Part shown: one piece after another, positions 55,763 through 64,000 of the stretch
Numbering within the stretch: position 1 is the stretch's first letter
Layout: every line of letters begins with the position of its first letter
Assembly (NCBI GenBank): GCA_024364735.1
Contig: JAGFNQ010000729.1
Coordinates: 177,960 to 241,959, forward strand
From: Boesenbergia rotunda
Taxonomy: Eukaryota; Streptophyta; Magnoliopsida; Zingiberales; Zingiberaceae
Length of the DNA stretch: 64,000 nucleotides
Reading direction: 5' to 3'
Translations under genes and position numbers: made by a program
The notes under the pieces: model-generated
What the model saw: only the letters and a program-made list of their open reading frames with translations
Told to the model about the DNA's origin: nothing
Databases searched by the model: none

Positions 55763-58700
55763 TGTTAAGGCAATCTATGGTCCGGAGTGACTATGTGTTT
55801 TTATGTTTGGGCAAAGGGTTTAAGTTAGATTTTTCCTTGTGATCTAATATATGTATTTGAGTGTGCATGTTGTGCAGGTTACACATATTGACTTAGCTGG
55901 ATGGCTTTGATATGGTGAAGGGCGGCATGGAGACAAGCTGGAGGCTTGTGTGCACCCGAGGGACCTTGGATAGCAGGAATAATGAGCCGAGGGGCGTGGA
56001 CTTCGAGGCATGCATGAAGGATGGCATGGGGATAAGCTGGAGGCTTGTGTGCATCTGAGGAATGGGAGCCGAAGACGAAGAGGGAGCGAAGGCAACAGTC
56101 AAGGCTGCTGGTGAAAAGTCAGCTAGGTCATGAAGGGACAAAATCCGAGGGAGGAGGACTCCAAGGGCAAGCCAGGAAGTGGACTTCAAAGGGCACACAT
56201 GAAGGGTGGCATGGAGGCAAGCCAAGGGAAGGCTTGTGTTGGGTTCTCTCGGCACAAAACAATAAAATTGCAGTGAAAACAGAACCCACGAGCGATCCAT
56301 GCGAAAGAAAATTCATACAAAGCTATTTATCTAATAGATTTATCTACTATTTATACCTTTGAAGCGTGCCCTTTGGTTATCCCGCTCGTCCAAGATGCGC
56401 CGGATCTCTTGCACGTTCAAACGTCTGTGCCTCTATTCGTATCCACACGGACACAATCTCTCAACTTCGGGAGAACTACCTTAGTTATGCTAGCAACTTG
56501 AGGTAGCTCGAAAACACCAAGAACCTACAGTAAGGTTTCGGCCAAGAAGGGAGGAGAGGAAGAAGAAGGGGAAGGGGAAAAGCTAAGGCAAGAAGAAGAA
56601 GTCATCCAAAGTCACAAGGCCCTCTTTTATAATCATCCCATGAATATAAAGAGGTTTGTGTCTCTTTGGCTTCCTTCATTATTACCAATAAAGAGCACAT
56701 CTATTAATGTGGCTCTTCATCTTTTCCCATGCAAGAAAAGAATCTTTTCATCTAATGAAGAGAAACTTTTCTCTTTCCTTCATGCAATTCCGACCGGGCC
56801 TCTCAGGCCTTTGACATGGTCTCCCGACCAAGTCTCCCGAGTGGCAACTCCCGACCCAGTCTGCCGAGCTCCGACCCAGTCTGCTGAGTGTCAACCCAGT
56901 CCACCGAGTTCCGACTCGGTCTGCCGAGCTCCGACTCGGTCCGTCGAGCTCCGACTCGGTCCGCCGAGCTCCGACTCGGTCCGCCAAGCTCCAACTCGGT
57001 CCGCTGAGCTCCGACTCGGTCTATCTCGAGTTCCCAACTCGAGTCCTCCGAACTGACCTCCCGAGTTCCCACTCGGGCTCAGGTCTCCCGAGTTCCCAAC
57101 TCGGGCTCAGATCTCCCGAGTTCCCAACTCAGGCTCAGATTTGCCGATCAACATTCCCGAAGCATTGTGTCCTTTGTGTGTGCCCCAATAGGTTCTCGTG
57201 ACGTTGGCAATGCTCCTAAACACTTTAGACACATAAGCAATGAGCGGCATCTAGCAATGCATCATTGCTACCCAAGTAACAAGAAAAGTCGAGATCCGAC
57301 TAAACCTCCGTGACTATGATAATGTATGACCTTGTCCTTCTATCCTTGATATCTAGATTGACCAAAGAGGCATAGACCGTGTCATCCTCAATCAATCTTG
57401 TGTTTCTTGATCCCCGAGTAGACTCACTCAAACAAATGAGCTCAATATCTCATATTGACTCATTTGAGCATGGTCATGCGTTTCAGTAGTCCTACTCGAT
57501 CAAGGGGCCCACAGATATCACTCCCGTCATATGGGAGGGATAGATCCCATCTACATCACTCACATCCCTCCGCATAATTCATTACATACCCAGTGATCGC
57601 CTTTATAGTCCACCCTGTTACGGCTGACGTTTGACGATACCAAAGTACATAACTCCTTATGTAGGGAACCGTAGTGACTTCAGGTCTAAGAACTATTCAT
57701 ACCAATAGTCACATGAGAAAGTCTATGACACTCATATGATAATCTATGAAACTTTCTCATGGAGGGTCATTCAGTACACATTCTCCAATGTATACCCATG
57801 TGTCAACTTGATATCACATATCCATGACTTGTGAGCTCAAGTCATCAGTTGACCTACATGCTAGTCTTCATGCATCAATATTGTCCCTGAATAATTGATG
57901 CTTGACTAGGAATAATTTAGTGTAGTGTTCTCTACATTATCTCACTATCGATTCAACCAATCGATATAATGTAGATAAGAACCTACTACACAAGGATATT
58001 ATTATACTTAGTCATTCGGCACAGAATACAAAGTAAGTATAATAACCAAACATGCCTTTATTAATAATAGAATATGATACAAAATGCCCCTAGTCAATCA
58101 TCACATAATTGGCTCTAGGGCTCCTACTAACAGCTTGTGTGTGCATCCGAGGGATGATAGCCGGTAGAAGAGGACTTCAAGGGGTAAGCCAAGGGAGTGT
58201 ACCTGAAGGCACGTGTGGAGGAGGGTCATTGGAGTGAGGAAGAGTGTGTTTGTAAGTTGGGCAGTCGACTGGGAATATAACAGTCGACTGCTAGCAAGCA
58301 CAGAAACTCACAGAAGGTTTCTGACCCTGGACCAGTCGACTGCCCTGGGAGCAGCCGACTGGTAGCGGTTGGTTGAGTCGACTGAAATTCAAACGTTAAG
58401 CTACAATGGTCGAATTTCAGTGGGACCAGTCGACTGCCTTGGGAGCAGTCGACTGGTAGGGCTCTTTCCAGCCTTGAGCATTATTTAAAGAGGCTCTGGT
58501 TTGGCTGAAAACCCCTGACGAAACAAGCTTGGTTAAGGCTTGTTAGTAGTCTTAAGTGCTCAGAGGTGTACTCAAGGTTGTGGCGAGGTTTCTCCACCCA
58601 CAAGGAGCTACGCGAGCTAGCCGGAGGGCATCCGGGGAGTGATCCGCTGAAGGATCGAGGGATCGTCCATCTCACGGACTGTCGTGGAGTAGGAGTCTTC

Positions 58701-58844
58701 ATCTCCGAACCACATAAATAGGTTTGTTAGCGTTTGTTTGTGTTTATTGTTATTATTTCCGCTAGCGCACTAACACTTGTAGGAACAACGAACCGAAAAT
58801 TGCTATTCACCCCCCCCCCTCTAGCAACCGTCAACAATCTAACA
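55763..58844 (+). repeat. 5' LTR of the second gag-only element, interrupted
   Basis: It is split by a solo LTR at 56237-58132. It carries AGTCGACTG palindromes with conserved surroundings (58262-58462), and ends with a C-run and CTCTAGCAACCG...ATCTAACA, in the style of the other gag-only LTR. Confidence 0.92.
56237..58132 (-). repeat. Solo LTR (minus orientation), TGTTAGTAGGAGCC family (1896 bp)
   Basis: Perfect TSD GCTTG (56232-56236 and 58133-58137). On the minus strand it starts TGTTAGTAGGAGCCC and ends GAGAACCCAACA, with a TATA on the minus strand near 56630. Repeats of CTCCGACTCGGTCCGCCGAG (56850-57040) generate spurious ORFs. A plus-orientation copy is at 60308-62815. Confidence 0.93.
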
Positions 58845-58846
58845 AG

Positions 58847-58858
58847 TGGTATCAGAGC
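58847..58858 (+). promoter_or_regulatory. PBS of the second gag-only element
   Basis: TGGTATCAGAGC two bases after the LTR end. Confidence 0.93.
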
Positions 58859-58909
58859 GAAGGACCGCTCTTGTCGGACTAATCGCTGAGAGGGCACAAG
58901 CTAGAGAAG

Positions 58910-59776
58910 ATGGAAATTAAAGATAAGTTGGGGGATGACATCTATGTCCCACCTCTCTATGATTCCAAGGATTTCAACTATTGGAGGATGCGGATAGAGA
59001 CATGGTTTGGAATGGAATGGGACCTTAGGATTGCGATTGAAGAACCATTTGAAATTCCTAGAGATAAGCATGGGAAGAAGCTCCAACCAAGATATTGGAA
59101 TCAAGAGCAACAAAATCAATCAAAGGCAAATGAAAAGGTAATTACAATTTTACTTAATATTGTGCCTAACAATGTAATTAGTGGTGTAGGAAAATATCAA
59201 ATTGCACATGAGCTATGGAAAAAGATAGAAGAATTCCATGAAACCCCTACACGAGTTCAATTAGAGGAAGTGAACCTAATAGCCCAAGAGGAGGAAGAAA
59301 AGAGTGAGAGATCACTCACTTCGTCAAAAGAAGAGAAAGAGATCTCCACGTCAAGGATTGAGGGGGAGGAGAGACCCTCATCAATACCGGAGCAAGAAGA
59401 AGCTCCAACCTCCACCAAAGCAAGGACCAAAGACCATATTATTTGCTTTGGGTGCAATGAAAAGGGACACTACACGGACAAGTGTCCAAAGGGTAAGAAA
59501 AAGGTGGTAAACCCCAAACCCATTTCAATTTCGCTTAAATCTAACATGGGTTGTAGGAATGGAGGAGCCCAAGAGAAACAAGCTTGGTTAAGGCTTGTTA
59601 GTAGTCTTAGGTGCTCAGAGGTGTACTCAAGGTTGTGGCAAGGTTTCTCCACCCACAAGGAGCTACGCGAGCTAGCCGGAGGGCATCCGAGGAGTGATCC
59701 GCCGAAGGATCGAGGGATCGTCCACCTCACGAACTATCGTGGAGTAGGAGTCTTCATCTCCAAACCACGTAAATAG
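58910..59776 (+). CDS. gag: Gag with CCHC knuckle, fused to translated LTR sequence
   Basis: This intact 288-residue ORF starts at the first ATG after the PBS (MEIKDKLGDDIYVPPLYDSK). Residues 1-125 are a copia-type Gag core (DFNYWRMRIETWFGMEWDLR, IAHELWKKIEEFHETPTRVQ). A Glu/Ser-rich linker follows, then a perfect zinc knuckle CFGCNEKGHYTDKC at about residues 182-195. From about residue 220 (QEKQAWLRLVSS) the frame runs into the truncated 3' LTR, so the last 65 or so residues are LTR-derived and have no Gag homology. The Gag could be produced if transcribed. The fused tail is an accident of the deletion. Confidence 0.8.
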   Translation: MEIKDKLGDDIYVPPLYDSKDFNYWRMRIETWFGMEWDLRIAIEEPFEIPRDKHGKKLQPRYWNQEQQNQSKANEKVITILLNIVPNNVISGVGKYQIAHELWKKIEEFHETPTRVQLEEVNLIAQEEEEKSERSLTSSKEEKEISTSRIEGEERPSSIPEQEEAPTSTKARTKDHIICFGCNEKGHYTDKCPKGKKKVVNPKPISISLKSNMGCRNGGAQEKQAWLRLVSSLRCSEVYSRLWQGFSTHKELRELAGGHPRSDPPKDRGIVHLTNYRGVGVFISKPRK

Positions 59777-59901
59777 GTTTCTTAGCATTTGTTTATGTTT
59801 ATTATTATTGTTTCCGCTTGCAAACTTACACTTGTAGGATGAACGAACCGAAAATTGCTATTAACGCCCCCCCCCCTCTAGCAATCGTCAATGATCTAAC
59901 A
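59568..59901 (+). repeat. Truncated 3' LTR of the second gag-only element
   Basis: It matches 58514-58844 (GAAACAAGCTTGGTTAAGGC onward) and ends ATCTAACA at the TSD. It begins mid-LTR, fused to gag. Confidence 0.9.
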
Positions 59902-60836
59902 GGCGCAACTCCAATCCTTGGAGTTAGGGATTGCGCGATCAAGGGAGAAGCTTTTGGTGGACTTGGTGATCTCGGTTCCCGGTATCTCGTCGCACACTCG
60001 ACGTCCGGGAAGGGGGGGCATAAGGTAGAAGGTCGCGAGGTAATAGGGAAGGTATAATCTCTCCCTAAACTCCTTATGTTATATTGTGCCATGTTAATTA
60101 GTCTCGTCATTTCATGTATGTTATTTAATTATTTTGATTGTGAATCATGGTTAATAATTAATTAACTGGACTCCGACCGTAAACACAAGAACTAGCGATC
60201 CACACGTTGCCTTTTCTGCGGTCGTTCGGTAAGGAGAATACAAGGCTCAATCTTTGTGATTGACCGAGTTGTAATTCGTACCGAACGATACGACAACGAG
60301 ATGGTCGTGTTAGTAGGAGCCCTAGAGCCAATTAGGTGATGATTGACTAGGGACATTTTGTATCATATTCTATCATTAATAAAGGCATGTTTGGTTATTA
60401 TACTTACTTTGTATTTGTGTCAAATAACTAAGTATAATAATGTCCTTGGGTAGTAGGTTCTTATCTACATTATATCGATTGGTTGAATCGATAGTGAGAT
60501 GATGTAGACAACACTACTCTAAACAATTCCTAGTCAAGTATTAATATTCAATGACAATATTAATGCATGGAGACTAGCATGTAATTCAACTGATGACTTG
60601 TGCTCACAAGTCATAGATATGTGATATCAAATTGGCACATGGGTATACATTGGAGAATGTGTACTGAATTGACCCGCCATGAGAAAGTTTCATAGATTGT
60701 GATATGAGTATCATAAACTTTCTCATGTGACTATTAGTATGAATAGTCCTTAGACCTGAAGTCACTACGGTTCCCTATATAAAGAGTTATATACTTTGGT
60801 ATCGTCAAACGTCACCCGTAACAGGGTGGACTATAA

Positions 60837-61402
60837 GGCTGCGTTTGGTAGGGTGTAATCCACCCTGTAATGTAATCAAGATTACATTACAAGTTGGATT
60901 CCTTTGTTTGGAATAACTTTAAGATTGTAATGTAATGTAATCTCGATTACAAAAGACGTTGATGATTTGTAATCTGGATTACAAAATAAAACCTCTGTAA
61001 TCTGGATTACATTAAAGCTTATAAAGACGTCGGCCGGGCGGCGACGGTTGCCTGTCGCCGACCGGCGGTGGTCACCGGTCGCCGGTCGCCGGTCGCCGGT
61101 TGCGGTCGCCGGCCGGCCGGCCGGTCGCCGGCCGGCGGCGGTCGCCGGCCGGCGGCGGTCGGCGGCCGGTCGATGGTCGCCGGCCGGTCGATGGTCACCG
61201 ACCGGTCGGCGACGGCCGTCGGTCGTCAATCTTGATTACATTACAGGATGGATTACCCCTCACCAAACAAGGGAATCCAACTTGTAATGGTTATCAAAGA
61301 TTACATACAACTTATTACCAAACATAACAATGTAATCAAGATTACATTACAAACTTGATTACATTACAGACCCGATTACATTACCCCCTACCAAACGTAG
61401 CC
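60837..61402. mobile_element. PIF/Harbinger-like MITE with GC-rich core (566 bp)
   Basis: Terminal inverted repeats GGCTGCGTTTGGTAGGG and (reverse of right end) GGCTACGTTTGGTAGGG. It is flanked by TAA (60834-60836 and 61403-61405), and the uninterrupted copy of this LTR has a single TAA there. TAA (TWA) target duplication is the PIF/Harbinger signature. The arms hold several GTAATC..GATTAC palindromes. The middle (61030-61230) is a CCGG/GTCGCCGG low-complexity block. Confidence 0.9.
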
Positions 61403-62429
61403 TAAAGGTGATTACTCGGTATGTAATGAATTATACGGAGGGATGTGAGTGATGTAGACGGGATCTATCCCTCCTATATGACGGGAGTGATATCTGTGGG
61501 CCCCTTGATCGAGTTGGACTACTAAAACACATGGTCATGCTCAAATGAGTCAATATGAGATATTGAGCTCATTTGTTTGAGTGAGTCTACTCGGGGATCA
61601 AGAAACACAAAGATTGATCGAGGATGACACGGTCTATGCCTCATTGGTCAATCTAGATATCAAGCATAGATGGACAAGGTTATACATTATCATAGTCACG
61701 GAGGTTTAGCCGGATCCCGACTTTACTTGTTACTTGGGTAGCAATGATGCATTGCTAGATGTCGCTCATTGCTTATGTGTCTAAGGTGTATAGGCGCATT
61801 GCCAACGTCACAAGAACCTATTGAGTCACACACTAAGGACATGATGCTTCGGGAAATCTGATCGAGAGCCCGAGTTGGGAACTCGGAAGATTTGATCAGG
61901 AGCTCGAGTTGGGAACTCGGGAGATCTGATCGGGAGATCTGATCGAGAGCTCGAGTTGGGAACTCGGGAGACTAGGTCGGGTGCCCGACTTGGGAACTCG
62001 GGAGACTAGGTCGGGAGCCCGAGTTGGGAACTCGGGAGACTTGGTCAGGAGCTCAGGGACTTGGTCGGGAGCTCGCCGCTCGGTAGACTGGGTCGGGGTC
62101 CTGCAGACTTGGTCGGGAGCTCGGCACTCGGCAGACTGGGTCGAGGCTCGACAGACTGGGTCAGGAGCTCGGCAGACTGGGTCAGGAGCTCGACGACTTG
62201 CTCGGCAGACTTGGTCAAGAGACTTGGTCGAGAGACTTGGTCGGAAGCCCGAGAGGCCCGATCGGAATTGCATGGGGAAATTCATTAAAGTGTTTAATGA
62301 AAGAAAGAGAAAGGTCTCTCTTCATTGGATGAAGAGAAGGTGAAGAGTCACATGAAAAGATGTGCTCTTTATTGGCTTTAATGAATGGAAGTCAAAGAGA
62401 CAAAAGACTCTTCATATTCATGGGATGAA

Positions 62430-62437
62430 TATAAAAG
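62430..62437 (+). promoter_or_regulatory. TATA box of the TGTTAGTAGG LTR
   Basis: TATAAAAG after GGGATGAA, followed by a CT-rich leader. The same arrangement lies on the minus strand near 56630. Confidence 0.55.
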
Positions 62438-62933
62438 CTTGTCTAGTCATTTTGAATGATAGGTGATTGTTTTCCCTTCCTCTCTTCTTCCTCTTCTCCT
62501 CCTTGGCCAACCCTTGTTGGGTTCTCGGTGGTCTTGTGAACTACCTCAGGTTGCTAGCACAACTAAGGTAGTTCTTCCCGAAGTTGAGAGATCGTGTCCG
62601 TGTGGATACGAATAGAGGCACGGACACTTGAACGTGCAAGAGATCCGGCGCATCTTGGATGAGCAGGATAAGCGAAAGGGCACGCTCCAAAGGTATACAC
62701 TGTAGATAGATCTATTAGATAGATGAACTTTGTACGAGGTTTTCTTTCGCATGGATCGCTCAAGGGTTCTTGTTTCCGCTGCGTTTTGTGTTTATGTCGC
62801 CGGGAGAACCCAATAGGTCGTTGGGAGATGGGTCTCCATTTGGATTAATTTTTAATCCGTAGACATAGAGAGGTCTCTCAAGGATGACCAAGTATTCGCT
62901 TAGGAAACCCGCCAAGCCATACCCAACAAACAG

Positions 62934-64000
62934 TACAGGAGGACATACCACAAGTAACTACACCGTGTGTCACAGAGGATACACAAATAGTACCTCGTCG
63001 TAGTGGGAGGGTTGTTAGACAACTTGATAGATTTATGTTCTTGGGAGAGTCTTCGGACTTGGTCCATCGCGAACATGAACCTGATCCCTGAACATATAAC
63101 GAGACACTCCAAGATAAAGATGCGATATCTTGGCAAAGGGCGATGAAATCTGATATAGAACTATGGATTCTAATTAAGTCTGGGAGCTAGTAGAACCACC
63201 CAATGGTGTAAAAGTCATTGGATGCAAGTGGATCTACAAGAGAAAGAGAGGATTAGACGAGAAGGTAGAGACCTTCAAAGCAAGGCTTTTTGTGAAATGG
63301 TATACTCAGAAAGAGGGTATCGATTATGAGGAGACTTTTTCACCGGTAGTCATGCTTAAGTCTATCCGGATTCTCTTATCTATTGCTACTCATATGGATT
63401 ATGAGGTTTGGCAGATGAATGTCAAGACTGCTTTCCTTAACAGAAGTCTTGAGGAAAATATCAATATGAAGCAACCAGAGGATTCATTGCGAAGGGCAAA
63501 GAGCATCTTGTGTGTAAGCTTAATCGGTCCATTTATGGATTAAAACAAGCTTCACGATCATAGAACATCCAGCTTGATGAGATAATCTAGTCTTATGGAT
63601 TTATTCAAAGCCCGGATGAGTCTTGTGTATACAAGAGATATGACGGAAACGTAGTGGTATTTATTATACTTTACATAGATGACATTTTGCTCATTGGCAA
63701 CAATGTCAAAATGTTGTCAGATGTAAGGGTATGGTTTTCCAAACAGTTTGATATGAAGGACTTGGGAGAAGCAGGGTACATCCTTGGGATCAAAGTTATG
63801 AGGGATCACAAGAAAAAGATATTGTGCTTATCTCAAGCTTCATACATAGACACTGTCTTGGTTCGTTTTAGCATGCAGAACTCCAAGAAAGGTTTTCTAC
63901 CTTTTAGGCATGGAGTTTCTGTATCTAAGGAGATGTGTCCTAAAACATCAAAGGAGATAGAGGAGATGAAAGCGGTTCCATATGCCTTAGCAGTAAGAAG
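62934..64000 (+). pseudogene. pol: Element C reverse transcriptase, continuing off the window
   Basis: The gene resumes after element D at the linker (RRSGRVVRQLDRFMFLGESS) and continues with RT (KWIYKRKRG, KEGIDYEETFSPVVMLKSIR, MNVKTAFLNRSLEENINMKQ). A YIDD box near 63674-63685 stands where YVDD is usual. Damage includes a TGG>TGA near 63090, frameshifts near 63160 and 63475, and TAG at 63561 (TGG>TAG) and 63588 (CAG>TAG). RNase H and the 3' LTR must lie past base 64000. Confidence 0.9.

Larger units (their letters stand above)
55763..59901 (+). mobile_element. Second gag-only copia-like element, 3' deleted
   Basis: Perfect TSD GGCGC (55758-55762 and 59902-59906). The 5' LTR (TGTTAAGGCAATC...ATCTAACA) is about 1.18 kb net and is followed by a PBS and gag. 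The body then passes directly into the last third of the 3' LTR (59568-59901), so pol, PPT and most of the 3' LTR are absent. The TSD survives, so the deletion is internal. Confidence 0.92.
60308..62815 (+). repeat. Solo LTR (plus), TGTTAGTAGGAGCC family, with MITE inside
   Basis: TGTTAGTAGGAGCCC...GAGAACCCAATA; perfect TSD GGTCG (60303-60307 and 62816-62820). Net length is 1939 bp without the MITE. It contains repeats of GAGTTGGGAACTCGGGAGA (61868-62040), the counterpart of the repeats at 57040-57130 in the other copy. Confidence 0.94.
44361..62928 (+). mobile_element. Complete copia element D with nested insertions
   Basis: Perfect TSD AACAG (44356-44360 and 62929-62933). LTRs are 1844 bp and 1842 bp after subtracting inserts, and the internal region is about 5.0 kb net. 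It has PBS, long leader, gag, protease, integrase, RT, RNase H and PPT, in copia order. Insertions are a solo chromovirus LTR (48658-51849) in the coding region, and a gag-only element plus a solo LTR in the 3' LTR. Multiple stops make it inactive. Confidence 0.95.
54430..62928 (+). repeat. 3' LTR of element D, split by two insertions
   Basis: Pieces are 54430-55762, 59907-60307 and 62821-62928, total 1842 bp. It starts TGATAGATGTATATAC and ends CATACCCAACA. The family hairpin is at 54556-54596. The inserts are bounded by TSDs GGCGC and GGTCG. Confidence 0.94.

Noticed and set aside
56640..57072. Overlapping repetitive ORFs on both strands (also 61896-62343)
   Set aside because: They follow CTCCGACTCGG and GAGTTGGGAACTCGG repeats inside the TGTTAGTAGG LTRs.
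60882..61327. Arg/Pro/Gly-rich ORFs on both strands
   Set aside because: They are translations of the GC-rich core of the MITE in several frames, with no independent support.
1..64000. Endogenous pararetrovirus or envelope-bearing retrovirus
   Set aside because: No movement protein, coat or envelope-like ORF was found; all RT-bearing elements show standard Gypsy or copia order.

Overview
This window is nuclear DNA from a flowering plant, and it consists of transposable elements from end to end. I find no supportable host protein gene, rRNA gene or functional tRNA gene. A large repeat-rich monocot would fit (Zingiberales crossed my mind), but nothing in the sequence proves the taxon. Most readings below come from LTR ends (TG..CA), 5-bp target-site duplications (TSDs), primer-binding sites (PBS), polypurine tracts (PPT) and recognisable retroelement protein motifs.

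Layout. 1-6859: 3' part of a decayed Ty3/Gypsy chromovirus (Tekay/Del type; gag, protease, RT, RNase H, integrase, chromodomain-like tail) with a 2.67-kb LTR. It sits inside the 5' LTR of the next element. 6860-12924: a non-autonomous Gypsy-like element with a tRNA-Asp-type PBS, whose single long ORF encodes a Gln/Phe/Asn-rich N-terminus and a periodic-cysteine tandem-repeat C-terminus. 12925-20741: copia-type LTRs and fragments, an inverted LTR fragment, a hAT remnant and a solo LTR. 20812-23929: a truncated LTR in tandem with a full copia LTR, PBS and leader (element A). 23930-42147: a minus-strand copia element (B). Its coding region is split by a minus-strand solo LTR (24778-37080), which is split by a 3.2-kb chromovirus solo LTR (25289-36271), which holds a full-length gag-only element (26845-34598). 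42148-44360 and 62934-64000: a plus-strand copia element (C). C is interrupted by a complete copia element D (44361-62928, TSD AACAG). D carries a chromovirus solo LTR (48658-51849), and its 3' LTR contains a second gag-only element (55763-59901, with a solo LTR inside) and another solo LTR (60308-62815, with a PIF/Harbinger-like MITE inside).

Nearly every nested junction is confirmed by a TSD, and LTR lengths agree once inserts are subtracted (D: 1844 and 1842 bp). All pol genes are broken. Many premature stops are CAG>TAG or TGG>TAG, as expected for C-to-T decay at methylated CHG sites. The most unusual material is not the pol genes. It is (i) arrays of short inverted repeats with covarying arms filling the LTRs of the gag-only copia-like element, with look-alikes in other LTR families; (ii) the 27-residue periodic-cysteine repeat protein; (iii) a hairpin at a fixed distance from the LTR start in the A/B/D copia family, with an apparent compensatory change; and (iv) a 65-bp intron-like insertion in the chromovirus RT.
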